DNA of 64,000 nt from Simmondsia chinensis (GCA_018398585.1 JAGTTD010000008.1:384501-448500), one strand, 5' to 3'. Shown: positions 21,271-31,227, counted from the stretch's first letter. Numbers and translations are program-made. Notes: generated from the letters alone by a model not told the origin.

Positions 21271-22920
21271 GACCAAGTAAGGTGCTTAAAAGGGGCAGAT
21301 AGACAAGTACTCGTGGACGAGCAACAAATTAAAGTTAGATGGAAAGCTTATTTCCACGAGCTGTTCAATGAAAAGGGTGATACAGATGCACCCATAGGAG
21401 AACTACAAGCACCGGAGGAACAAGGGACCGACTGTTACTGCATAAGAATTAGACCAAAGGAAGTTAGGGAAGCGTTGAAGAAAATGGGTAGGGGCAAAGT
21501 AGTCGGCCCAAATGAAATACCTATTGAGGCATGGAAATACACCGGAGAAATGGGTGTCAGGTGGCTGACCAAGTTATTCAATCAAATCCTCCAAGGGAAG
21601 AAGACGCTGGATGAATGGCGGAAGAACACATTAGTCTCCATGTATAAGAATAAGAGCGACATTTAGAGTTGTGCCAACTACAGAAGAATCAAACTAATGA
21701 GCCACGCCGTGAAGCTCTGGGAGCGAGCCATAGAAAGAAGGCTACGACAAAGAGCAAGGGTCTCAAAAAATCAATTTGAATTTATGCCAAGCAGGTCGAC
21801 CACAGAAGCCATTCATTTCTTGAGGAGGTCGATAGAGTACTAGAGAGATAGACAAAAAGACCTCCATATGGTTTTCATTGATTTGGAGAATGTATATGAT
21901 AGAGTACTAACACAGCTCCTGTGGAGGGTCTTGGAGAGAAAATGTATCCCCCAACCCTGTATACGAGTCATTAAGGACATGTACGAAGATGCCCAAACCA
22001 TTGTGCACACAACAACAGGCGACACGGACGCTTTTTCCATTGCAGTTGGGGTACACCAAGGATCAGCCTTGAGCCCTTTCTATTCATTTTGGTTATGGAC
22101 GAGCTCAAAAGGCACATCCAAGGAGATATGGCTTGGTGCATGCTCTTCGCGAACGATATAGTCCTAGTGGGAGAAACTAGAGAGGAGGTGAATGAGAAAC
22201 TTGAACTTTGGAGGATGGCCCTAGAATCGAAAGGTCTAAGACTCAGTAGATCTAAAACCGAGTATATGGAACTCAAGTTCTAGACCTCAGCCATGCCAAG
22301 CATAGAAGTCGTTAAGATTGAATCAGAGTGCATACCACATAAAGCATGCTTTAAATACTTGGGTTCCATGGTCCAACAAGACTGCGAAGTGGAGGCAGAT
22401 GTCAACAATAGGATTAAAGTGGGGTCGCATAAATGGAGGACGGCCTCTATGATACTGTGTGATAGAAAGTTCCCATTAAAGTTAAAGGGTAAATATTTTA
22501 AGACAGTAGTCAAACCGGCTATGTCCTACGGAGCAGAGTGCTGGTCAGTTAAGTGTTAGCATGCAGAAGCTAAAAGTGGCTGAGATGAGGACGTTGAGAT
22601 GGATGTGTGGACACATAAGAAAGAACGGGATAAGAAATGATGTTATAAGAAGCAAATTGGGCTTCGTCCCAATAGAGGATAAGTTGAGGGAGCAACATCT
22701 GCGGTGGTTTAGGCATGTTAGGAGGAGACCCATCGCGTCCCCTGTCAGGAGATGCGAGCAACTCAATATTATAGATAGGAAACAAGGAAGATGTCGGCCA
22801 AAGAAGAGTTGGGCGGAGACGATTCGACAAGACCTCGCCTATCTCATTTTAAATGAAGTGATGGCCCTAGATAGAGCCTTGTGGAGGATTAGTGTAGGTG
22901 TAACTGATATAGCGGGGTAA
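21271..22920 (+). pseudogene. LINE reverse transcriptase (RTE clade), inactivated
   Basis: The translation is interrupted by stops and at least one frameshift but is readable end to end. It shows KMGRGKVVGPNEIPIEAWKY, then FIDLENVYDRV (the usual F.DL.KAYDRV), [32 protein letters not shown], and in the carboxy part HLRWFRHVRRRP and RCRPKKSW. The catalytic FADD box reads FAND. Stops lie at about 21664, 21841, 22281 and 22557, and the frame shifts near 22080. The order of motifs and wording match plant RTE-type LINEs. The endonuclease half is absent. It cannot be active. Confidence 0.85.
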
Positions 22921-23400
22921 GAGCATCGACCACTCATATGCTCGTTCAAACACCAAGAGGAAACTTATACGCCTGGTTGTGATGCAGTTTCTAGCGTCTG
23001 TTGGCTGCCTAGTGCTCCTAGGGTTGGATGGACACAATTCGGCGGATGGGAAGAGAGGAAGAGGCCAACCCAAGAAGAGTAGGATAGGGACCCACCACTG
23101 CCCCGGTAAGGAGATGTGAACAAATTCATAATACAAATGGGAAGAGAGGACGAGGCCGGCCAAAGAAGTGTTGGAAGAAGACAATTAGACAGGACCTCGT
23201 CTACCTCAACCTCAGTAAAGAGATGGCCCAACATGGAGCTCAGTTGAGGATTAGCATAGGAGTAGTAGAGGGGTAATCGATTTAGCGGGGTAGTATAAGA
23301 GCATTGAGCACTCGTCAGTTAGTTCTAGTACCACGAGGTTGCTTATATGTTTGTTTGTGTACACGCAAGACCGGCATACGTTGGTTGCTTAGTGCTTATA
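22921..23400 (+). repeat. Duplicated carboxy end and 3' untranslated region of the LINE
   Basis: After the first stop the text repeats: RRCEQ..GKRGRGRPKKCW and IRQDLVYLNL are encoded again at 23110-23210 in one open frame ending at 23276, and a shorter GKRGRGQPKKS piece lies at 23050-23085. The following untranslated words (TAGCGGGGTA, GAGCA..GA.CACTC, GTTGGCTGCCTAGTGCT) also occur twice. A partial tandem duplication of about 370 bp within the LINE explains this. Confidence 0.65.
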
Positions 23401-24153
23401 GGACCTATTATCTTGAGATGTAGTGCTATTCGCTCTCACTCTCACTCTCAATCTCTCTCTCTCACTCTCTCTCTCTCTCCTTCCTTCTCTCTCTCTCTCT
23501 CTCCTACTTTCTTTCTCTCGCAGCCCCTCTTTCGCTACGCTCTAGAAGCTCAACTCTCTCCACTCTCTCTACATATTGTTTTGCTTTTACCTTTTACATT
23601 TACCTTTTATCTTTTACCTCTTGTTCTGTCTACTATACTTCTATGCCTCTATGATTCCATGAGATTCCATGCGTACATGCCTACCTACTTACTTACTTGC
23701 TTACTTGTTTACTTACTTACATGCTTACATGCATACATACTTACTTGTTTAGTATGATCTCTATACTCGACATACTCTACATGCTATTCACATGCTATTC
23801 ATAACTATCAGCTATAACTATCAACTATCAAATATCAGGTTGGGGGTCCTCGGAAACAGTCTCTTGTCAGGGGTCTCACCCTGATGGGATAAGGCTGCGT
23901 ACATTGTACCCCTCCCAGATCCTGCAAAAGCAGGAGCCATCGAGGCACTGGGATTGTGATTGTTGTTGTATCACTTAGGTATCCTAAGGTTTAAACATTT
24001 ATTACTTAGGTACCCTGACATTTTAATTATACAATAATATACCCTGAGTTTTAGACATTTTATCACTTAGGTATCCTAAGTTGTGAGATAAAAGGGATCA
24101 ACATAGAAGCCCAGTGGGTTTATATGTGGATCTCATACATACCAACTGCTAAG

Positions 24154-24359
24154 CAGGGCCGAACATAACCCCAAGCAACCCAAGCACCCGCTTGGAGCCC
24201 CCAAATTTTAAGGGTCCCAAATTTTTGAAGTTGTGGTTTCTAAAGTATCAATTCTTAATATTAGTAAATTTTATAGTCAAAATTATTATAATTTATTGTA
24301 GATGAAGAGCTCCCTTAGAGAATTTCGTCTAAGGCCCTGAAATGTCAGGACCGGCTCTG
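24154..24359. mobile_element. hAT-type MITE with perfect 8-bp target duplication
   Basis: Starts CAGGGCCG and ends CGGCTCTG, inverted ends typical of hAT elements. Flanked by CTGCTAAG at 24146-24153 and 24360-24367. It is 206 bp with no coding capacity. It has jumped into an LTR-like repeat (AATCCCACAT family), splitting it into 24080-24145 and 24368-24482. A second copy lies inverted at 26342-26536. Confidence 0.9.
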
Positions 24360-24486
24360 CTGCTAAGGACTCCACAAGTGAATTTAATAAGAATCACACA
24401 TAAGACTAGTGAGAGAAAAGAGATCAACATATAAGCTTAATGAGAAACTTCACTTAAACTTATATGTGGACCTTGTATACTTTACT

Positions 24487-25044
24487 GGGGTGTAAACGAA
24501 TAGAGCGTTCAATGAACTACTCGTGTTCGAAATCGATTAGGGCTCATTCGTGTTCATTAGGAGGGCTCGATAGCTTATCGAGCTGAGTTCAAGCAGGCTC
24601 GATAAGCTTAACGAGCCGAGTTCGAACAAGGGGGTGCTCGACTCGCTAATGTTCACAAACAGTTTGATAAGGGCTCGATAACAGCTCATTAAGGGACTCG
24701 ATATCAGCTCGTCAAAGGCTCGTTATGAGCTTGATAACAGTTGATATTAGTTCAAAAATGGTTTGATAATAACTTAAAAAGCTCAACTCGTTAATGAGCT
24801 CGTCTCGATTGCAAGCTTGGTTCGGTTTTAAACTCGATTGGGCTCGATAATGAGCTCGACTCGACTCGACAACGAGCTCTACTCAGCTCGATAAGCCTAA
24901 CGAGCCAAGTCGAGCCGAGTATTGAACACACTATATTCTTATCGAACCGAGTTCGAACAAGGGTTAGAAATGCTCGATAAGAGCTCGGCTCGAACTCGAG
25001 TTCGAACAAGAGGTGCTCGACTCAGCTCGGCTCGTTTACGCCCT
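24487..25044. repeat. GAGCC/GCTCGA-rich element with GGGTGTAAACGA inverted ends
   Basis: Begins GGGGTGTAAACGA and ends TCGTTTACGCCC, inverted with one mismatch. The interior is GCTCGATAA, AACGAGCCGAGTTCGAACAA and similar, with several internal repeats. It is the best delimited member of the GAGCC family in the window. No target duplication could be settled. Beyond it, 25045-25500 holds a facing G-run/C-run pair at 25239-25272 and nothing else recognised. Confidence 0.65.
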
Positions 25045-25516
25045 TCTAACTCCATATATTAGACCTAAAAACCTAGTAAAATTTAACAAGGACTTTACAA
25101 GTTGAACCTAAAGACCCGGAAAAACTTGCACAAAAAAGGGAAAAGCCAGGGGTGGCAAAAACAACCAAAATTTACATGTAAAAGAGAAAAGGAGAAGACC
25201 CAAAAAAAGAGCATTAAAATCAGAAGATGGAGAGGGAGGGGGGGGGGCAAATAGATACCTCCCCCCCCCCCCTAAAACGACATATCGACAGTAATATTTG
25301 CAGTACATGTAGTACGTGCAACGCAGGGCACATCCCCCGACCATCTAATAATGAGTGCATAATAATAGCATAAGACCACGGTACTTATTATTTAAGTATT
25401 TTAATATATAGAGAATATTTTTAGGTTTGAAAATTTTATTACTTTAATACTCTATGCTGAAATCAAGTGAAGTTTTATTAAAATTTGGACAATCTTTATT
25501 GAACAATGCTGATGTG

Positions 25517-25740
25517 GTATGTAACAATAATAACAGACTAGTGCCTCAAACAGGCTCTCATTAAGTTAGGGTCTGGTGGGTAAGATGTACGATCCTTATT
25601 CCTACAAGGTGCTACCCTGTAGCGAGACTATTTTGAAGTGCCTCTAATCCTAAAAAGAATCATAGCTATGAAAACAAACATGTCTAATGCAAACATATAA
25701 AATAGCGACAATAACAAACATGAAATCCTAGGGGCATTGT
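25517..25740 (-). mobile_element. Diverged LINE 3'-end fragment
   Basis: A minus-strand shared-tail copy: TTGTTA tail, CTAGTGCCTCAAA on the plus strand (complement of the GAGGCACTG word), GGGTCTGGTGGG, then GGTGCTACCCTGTAGCGAGAC. The continuation past 25660 resembles the AT-rich LINE untranslated region rather than 5S. Strongly diverged. Confidence 0.5.
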
Positions 25741-25912
25741 CAACTACTCCCAGTGTGCTCCTCTCTTCTAACAATTGGGTAAGCCACACAAGAAATTCTT
25801 GATTGCCATAGGTAAATTATTGTGATAATAGATATGAGTTAATCGGTATTTTTTACAAAAATCCAATAGTTTATGATAAATATTTATCATTACGATGAAA
25901 GATACATATTAC

Positions 25913-26203
25913 TGTCAAGGAACCAACTTTTCAAAAAGCTTAAGTTGATGGGTGAAATCCCAGTAATAGTTTTATCCTCTATCATGCCCCTTCACGCAAA
26001 TAACAATTGGGTTTGAAGTGTGGATATTGCATAGGTTCACCTCATACCTTGTGCTTAAATTATGTTAATATTAAAGTAGGAACTGTTGGGATTTGAACTA
26101 GTGACCTTTTAATCACAAGGCTTCAATATCATATTAAGGAACCATTTTTTTCAAAAGTTTAATCTAATGGATAAAGGCTCAGGAATAGTTTTATACTCTA
26201 ATA
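25913..26203 (-). mobile_element. TRIM-type LTR retroelement with 5-bp target duplication
   Basis: 291 bp between ATTAC at 25908-25912 and ATTAC at 26204-26208. Two short terminal repeats (25913-25985 and about 26135-26203) share AAGGAACCA, TTTTCAAAA and GATGG(G/A)T..AGGC words. On the minus strand the first repeat is followed by a decayed initiator-tRNA primer site (TGATATTGAAGCC). The interior matches the copy at 34739-35026 (CCTCATACCTTGTGCTT, complement of AAGCACAAGGTATGA-like). No coding region. Confidence 0.85.
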
Positions 26204-26251
26204 ATTACAACATTAGAATATTTAAGTGATAAATATTTAAATCTAAGATAT

Positions 26252-26341
26252 AACAACAACAACAACCCCATTGCCCCCAAAAAGCTCCCGCTAGAGCAGG
26301 ATTTGGGGTGAGTAAAATGTACACAACCTTACCCTTTCAGT
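26252..26341 (-). mobile_element. Shared-tail fragment (LINE or SINE 3' end)
   Basis: ACAACAACAACAACCCCATT at the left, then AAAGCTCCCGC and GAGCAGGATTTGGGG, ending TACACAACCTTACCCTTTCA. It stops exactly where the hAT-type MITE copy begins, so the MITE probably inserted here and cut it. Confidence 0.65.
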
Positions 26342-26536
26342 AGGGCTGGTCCTGATATTTTTAGGGCTTCAATCGAAATTCTCAAAAGAGACCCTTCATA
26401 TGCAACAAACTATAATAATTTTGACCATAAAATTCACTAATATTAAGAAATGATACTTTAAAAACCACGCAACCCAAAAATCTTGGGCACACAAGTGGTT
26501 GCTTGGATTGTTCAGGGTTATGTCTGACCCTGCTCT
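26342..26536. mobile_element. Second copy of the 24154-24359 hAT-type MITE, inverted
   Basis: Reads AGGGCTGGTCCTGA at the left and GGTTATGTCTGACCCTGCTC at the right, with GTTGCTTGG and CAACCCAAAAATCTTGGGC inside, the complement of the 24154 copy. Divergence is moderate. Target duplication not resolved. Confidence 0.65.
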
Positions 26537-26593
26537 TTAAAGTGTTACCAAGAAAAAGGGCTATATCCAAGATATAAATATAAGATATTTAAG

Positions 26594-27618
26594 GCTCTGT
26601 TTGGCACATGAAATTGGAATTGGACTGTGAAATTGCAATTCTAATTCCAATTCTGATGGAATTGAAATTGCATTGTTTGGTTCATTAAAGGAACTGAAGG
26701 TCGGAATTATAATTATATAATGATTCGAATTATCAACGGTTTTCGGTCAATTAAGTCGAAATATTTTGAGTTTTAAATCAACTACTGTTGGATTATGGTC
26801 AGAGTGGTTCACATTGCGTTCAATTTACTACTGTCGAAGCAATTCAATTTGAGTTCGAGTTATTTGATTTTCGAGTCAAATCTGCTAGAGTATTGCATCG
26901 AATCATTTGGTGTTCAATTAACATCGGATTTTCAATTAATCGGGTTAGGTATTATCAGGATTCAAGCTAGTTATGATTGAGTTTGAGTTCATTTAGGTCA
27001 TTTAAAGCTCGAATTATCTTAGTTTTGGGACAAATTAGTTGTATCATTTCAAATTTTAAATTATCTGAGGCTGAGTTTGAGATAGGTCAAATCATTTTGG
27101 GTATGGATTAGGTCAATTTGGACGGGTCATTTCCACTTTAGCTCAGCTTATTTACACCACATTCAAGTCAAATAGTTCCATTTTTTGGATTTGAGTCATC
27201 TCGAGTTTCGGGTCAATCGGGTTGGGTTACTTCGGACTTTGAGCTAAGATGATTTCGATCATTTCAAGTTCAACTCATTTGAGTTGGGTGATTTTGAGAT
27301 TTGGGTCAAATTTTAAGCTGTGTCTAAGTCTTTGAATTTTTAAGTCATCTTGGGGTTGGGTTAATCAAGTTGGATTATTTTTGGATTTTAGGTCAATAAA
27401 GTTAATATAGAATTACAATTCCTTACCCCCCCCCCCCCCCCCCCCACCCGAAGGAACTGAAAATTATGATTTTTAGTTAAAATCCAATTTTATAGAATCG
27501 AGCAGTGAAATTATAATTATAATTCCAACAGATAAACTGAACAACAAAATTAAAATTCTAAGCTCTAATTTTAACCTCAGCCTTAATTTTAGCATTTAAT
27601 TTCATGTCCCAAACACAG
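26594..27618. mobile_element. ~1-kb MITE-like element with inverted ends and a poly-C tract
   Basis: The left end GCTCTGTTTGGCACATGAAATT and the right end AATTTCATGTCCCAAACACAGC are inverted copies, 20 of 22. The interior is a degenerate GGGTCAATTT/TCGAGTT repeat field with a run of about 19 C at 27427-27445. TAAG adjoins both ends, a possible short target duplication. No coding sequence is credible. Confidence 0.65.
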
Positions 27619-27838
27619 CGTAAGCAATGAATTCAATAGTAATAATAATGGGGCACTGAAGTGAGCGGGCCGCCATACATGTAATATCTGGCGAGTCATT
27701 TATATCTGCTGTCCACTCCCCCCCTTACTCACGTGTTCCTTGTCCCTCTACTACTGCAAACTTACTCTGATCCCCTACTGTTTCTATTTTATTTTTTCTC
27801 TTTTTTTTTCAAAATAGCTGTTACTAACGGACAGTTAC

Positions 27839-28048
27839 AGGTGTAAATAAGCCAAGCTGACTCACAAAACTCATCATAAGGCTTGGAAAGATCGACTCAT
27901 TTGAAGCTCATGCAAAGCCGAGACTGATTCATTTAGTTTATCGAGCCAACCTCGAGCTTGAAGTTTTTGAGCTCAAAGCTCAGGGATATTTAGACGAGCC
28001 GAGCGTTCGACCTTGACAACCTCAAGCTTGGCTCAGCTAAATACACCT
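27839..28048. repeat. Short GAGCC-family element
   Basis: AGGTGTAAATAAGCCAAGCT at the left and GGCTCAGCTAAATACACCT at the right are inverted counterparts. At 210 bp this is the shortest complete-looking copy of the family in the window. Confidence 0.65.
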
Positions 28049-28114
28049 TAGAAGTAATAGATATTATTGTCAAAGGCAATAATGTATACAGAATAATAGC
28101 CAAAACGTTCAACC

Positions 28115-28345
28115 AAGTGCTTATTTGGCCAAACTTCTTTTCATAGGAAATGTTTTTTTTTAAAAAAAAAAATTCCTTTTAAAGATTTGAGAGAGTTTGT
28201 ATGGAAAGAAAAATAATTTTAAATAGAAACAGAAATTAAACAAAAGTAAAGATATAGTAATTTTAATTTAAAATCGAATTCGATAAAAATTTAAAAAAAT
28301 TTAGACAAAACGTGCTTCTAAAGACAGGTTTTTCTTTTTCTAACT
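28115..28345. mobile_element. MITE-like AT-rich element
   Basis: AAGTGCTTATTTGGCCAAAC at the left and GACAAAACGTGCTTCT at the right form weak inverted ends. The interior TTTTAAATAGAAACAGAAA resembles the elements at 4085-4295 and 32333-32525. Confidence 0.4.
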
Positions 28346-28495
28346 TGAAAAAAACATTGTCGTTAGTTGTCTTGTCAATAACATTATGCTTACTGGAGTC
28401 AAACTCTAGCGCAAAGAGAACCAAATTCTCACATTGAGCTTAAAATCAACTCATTTTAACAAAGATCTCACTTAAAAATAATATCACTGATAAAT

Positions 28496-29270
28496 AACAG
28501 ATTCATTTATGCAATAGATTCATGTACTTTGTGAATTATGTCAATTTAATCTTCATATTTTTAATTGTGCCAATTTACACAGTCCATGTACAATTTACAT
28601 CACGTCAATTGAGTGCCAAGGTTTTTTTTTTCCGATAAATATCGACAAAACCGAAGATCAGACAGGCAGCTCGAAAAGACTAGGCCTAGGCCACTCCGTA
28701 AACGGAGGGGGGAACAAAAAGGGAAACAAAAAAGCATCAAAACCAAAACACCCAAACCCGACAAAACAGACACCGAGCACACGCTACCCAAGACGCGCAC
28801 AACACAAGCTCAGACCGGGAACCCAAAAGAAAAAGAACCAAACGACTAGCTCGGAAAACCGAAGCAGGACTGAACCTCAACCACAAAACCACCCACCTCA
28901 TTTAGTGCCAAGGTAAAATTAACATTAATTCCACAATATAATTTTAGCAATCGAATCATCAATGATTTTATATTCATTCAATGGTTGGATTTACAGTCGC
29001 CAACATCTATCAATATCAGTCTATTAAAAATTGCATCATTCACTTAACCTCAATTTGACCAATTGATATTAAGACATTTAAAAAATGGATAAAATTTAGA
29101 GGTTATTATTGTCACGATAAAAAATGTTATTACCAAAGCAATAATGTAATTTAGAGTTAAAACCACAAATTTTTAAATTTTCAAAAATTTGTTCTTATAT
29201 TAACATTTTTGTTGTAACAATAACACTGTTTAAAGAACAAAATATAAAGAACTTTTAGTGTAAATAACAC
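28496..29270. mobile_element. Mutator-type MITE copy split by a retroposed insertion
   Basis: The left part (28496-28622) and right part (28904-29270) together match the 11499-11876 family (TCAATTTAATC, AATTGTGCCAATTTACA, then CTTAACCTCAATTTGACC and AACAAAATATAAAGAAC, TTAGTGTAAATAACA). The insert at 28623-28903 carries its own target duplication. Confidence 0.6.
28623..28903 (-). mobile_element. L1-type LINE 3' fragment inserted in a MITE
   Basis: On the minus strand it ends with TATTTATCGGAAAAAAAAA, a poly-A tail. It is flanked by AGTGCCAAGGT at 28612-28622 and 28904-28914 (11 of 11). The tail, orientation and target duplication are those of L1-style retroposition with heavy 5' truncation. 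It has no usable reading frame; the open frame on the plus strand is antisense. Confidence 0.8.
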
Positions 29271-29324
29271 TATATTTAATATAAGGTGTTATTAATAGCG
29301 CAAGATTATTATTGTTAAATCACG

Positions 29325-29475
29325 TGTCTCTTATTGACCTCCTGGGAAGTCCTCGTGTTGCCAACCCTATAAGATTGAGGGTTCTCGGAAACAACCTCTC
29401 GGTAGGGTTATACCCTGAAGGGGCAAGGCTGCGTTCATCCCTTGAAGCACTGGATTTGTTATTGTTATTATTATT
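29325..29475 (+). mobile_element. 5'-truncated 5S-headed SINE
   Basis: Starts inside the 5S part (TGACCTCCTGGGAAGTCCTC, GTGTTGCC), then GGGTTCTCGGAAACAACCTC, CCTGAAGGGGCAAGGCTGCG, a deletion, CTTGAAGCACTGGATTTG and a TTATTGTT tail. It keeps only the last third of the 5S head. Confidence 0.8.
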
Positions 29476-29498
29476 TATAAGTCACATTATTGCTCTAC

Positions 29499-29600
29499 AT
29501 CAACAACAAACCCAGTGCCTCGAGAACTCCCACATATGCAGGGTTTGGAGGGGTGAGATATACACAGCCTTACCTCTTAAGGGTGCTACCCTAACTTTTT
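29499..29600 (-). mobile_element. Shared-tail fragment, minus strand
   Basis: CATCAACAACAAACCCAGTG, CTCGAGAACTCCCACATATG, CAGGGTTTGGAGGGGTGAGA, TACACAGCCTTACC and GGGTGCTACCC in order: the 3' portion of the family. It sits about 240 bp upstream of the glutaredoxin start codon, just upstream of its core promoter. Confidence 0.75.
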
Positions 29601-29698
29601 TTATAATATTAACATTTTCTCTAATAATAACAACTCCGGTAGCATTTGCTTACTAAATCACTGTACTGTACTTAGGAGCTTGTAAGATCACTTCAATC

Positions 29699-29709
29699 CC
29701 TATATAAAC
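29699..29709 (+). promoter_or_regulatory. TATA box of the glutaredoxin gene
   Basis: CCCTATATAAACCC at 29697-29710 is a strong plant TATA element. It is followed 30 bp later by a CT microsatellite (29735-29761), and the start codon is 135-140 bp downstream, a normal leader length. Confidence 0.75.
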
Positions 29710-29844
29710 CCACCAACTCCATCCTCCCCTTTTGCACTCCTCTCTCTCTCTCTCTCTCTCTCCAAACTACACAAATTTGCCTACATACTTGCACAATACT
29801 ATTAGCAATATACGTATATACATACATACGTATTAATATACGTA

Positions 29845-30243
29845 ATGAGAATGCAGTATCAGCAAGCGTACTCGAGGGGGCACTACATTTCATCGTCGGA
29901 AAACGCAGTGGTGCCAGCTATGGACCCACTAGAGCAGGTGGGCAGACTAGCAATTGAGAGCGCTGTAGTGATATTCAGTAGAAGCAACTGTTTTATGTGT
30001 CATGCTATGAAGCGGCTCTTTTGTGATATGGGGGTTAACCCTACAGTGTATGAACTGGACCAGGATGACCCGAATGGTAGAGCCATGGAGCGAGCCTTGA
30101 CTGGCTTGCTTGGATCATCGCCTTCTATGCCGGTGGTGTTCATAGGAGGGAGGCTCATTGGGTCCATGGACCGCGTCATGGCTTCGCACATCAATGGCTC
30201 TCTGGTGCCTCTGCTGAAGGAAGCCGGTGCACTTTGGCTTTGA
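29845..30243 (+). CDS. CC-type (class III) glutaredoxin, ROXY-like, with CFMC active site
   Basis: Single exon, 132 residues. Plant class III glutaredoxins bind TGA bZIP factors and topless-type co-repressors and modulate redox, hormone and developmental genes in nucleus and cytosol. Seen here are VVIFSRSNCFMCHAMKRLF (active site), GVNPTVYELD, MPVVFIGGRLIGSMDRVMAS (TVP-like cis-Pro and glutathione region) and the terminal LKEAGALWL, whose ALWL end is the known TGA-interaction motif. The usual CCMC/CCMS/CCLC site reads C-F-M-C (TGT TTT ATG TGT), so the second of the paired cysteines is Phe. The start could be Met1 or Met3 (29851); MQYQ at Met3 resembles the ROXY1/ROXY2 N terminus. A TATA box and CT-rich leader precede it. 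Confidence 0.93.
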   Translation: MRMQYQQAYSRGHYISSSENAVVPAMDPLEQVGRLAIESAVVIFSRSNCFMCHAMKRLFCDMGVNPTVYELDQDDPNGRAMERALTGLLGSSPSMPVVFIGGRLIGSMDRVMASHINGSLVPLLKEAGALWL

Positions 30244-30901
30244 TGATGATGCTGAAAGTAGGAAAACAAAAACCGACAAAAATTGCTTCTAAAATCTAGT
30301 TTTGGTTCGTCGAAAACCAATACTTAAAATAGAAAACGACAACAAACTAGCCCTTAAATGTGTTCTAAACAACTACAAAGGAGAATGGTGGAAATTTCGA
30401 GGAATATGAGGAGAAGGAATATCCAACTTCTTGTTCATTTTTGGGCAATAGCAAAATGTAGAGAGTTACTTATTCCGTCGGTCTCTAATGTTTATAAGTA
30501 CATTGAAATTGGTCGCTCCCTCACTTTTTGTTTGAAATGGTTCGTCATATTTTATTTTATGACTGATTGGAGGATCAATTAGGTCAGAAAATGAAACATA
30601 AAAGACTATTTCGAACCAGTAAAAATAAGAGACTAATTTGAATAAACTTATAAACATAATGGACTATTAGAAAAATAACCCAAGATGTAGAGGGTGTGTA
30701 ATTTGTATTTTATTTTTTTATTGTTTATTTTTATTTTTATTTTTTGCTTTTTAAATGTTTCTAATAGGATAGTGAATTTAGTTGCTTTTTTGTGTAATTT
30801 CAGCATAAATAACAGCAAATTTAACTTCCTGTTTGTCACTCAGCTTACTTATGGGTATTGACCAATACAGAAGAACAATTTTTTGCCGACAGTAGAATTT
30901 A
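30244..30901. other. Glutaredoxin 3' flank, no gene seen
   Basis: AT-rich sequence with short T-rich runs (30705-30750). It includes the glutaredoxin 3' untranslated region. Short open frames on both strands have no recognisable signature. Confidence 0.5.
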
Positions 30902-31186
30902 GGGTAAATTATATATTAGTATTCTAAGATTTAGTGTGTTAATTTGTTAATACACAAATTTAATAAAATAATTTTTTAATCTAAAAAGTTACATGTATTT
31001 AATAAACTAGTCCAAACAATGATATAAAAGAAAGAAAGCAAAGATCTATTTCACACCCTTACGTATTGCTATTTGGATTATTTTATTAAATTCTAGTTAC
31101 TTTTGGACTGAAAAATTATTTTAGACAATTTGTATACTAAAAAATTAATAGACCAAGTCTTGTGGTACTAATATGTAATTTGTCCT
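30902..31186. mobile_element. Mutator-type MITE with perfect 9-bp target duplication
   Basis: Starts GGGTAAATTATATATTAGTA and ends TACTAATATGTAATTTGTCC, inverted with few mismatches. Flanked by TAGAATTTA at 30893-30901 and 31187-31195. It is 285 bp, AT-rich and non-coding. The family differs from the 11499 one in interior sequence. Confidence 0.9.
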
Positions 31187-31227
31187 AGAATTTATTTTTC
31201 TACTTTATACAAGTAGGAAAACAGAGT

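Larger units (their letters stand above)
21270..23968 (+). mobile_element. 5'-truncated RTE-type LINE with 17-bp target duplication and SINE-shared 3' end
   Basis: Flanked by TATCACTTAGGTACCCT (21253-21269) and TATCACTTAGGTATCCT (23969-23985), 16 of 17 identical. The target is a copy of the palindromic MITE family also present at 43497-44055, whose unbroken text explains both flanks. The element starts abruptly inside the reverse-transcriptase frame (typical 5' truncation), then has a partly duplicated carboxy end and 3' untranslated region, CT-rich and (TTAC)n tracts (23440-23755), and a final ~130 bp ending in TTG repeats. That last block is homologous to the body and tail of the 5S-headed SINEs. 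Confidence 0.85.

Noticed and set aside
23837..23968. Independent SINE inserted next to the LINE
   Set aside because: The 17-bp duplication flanks LINE and tail together, and no duplication separates them.
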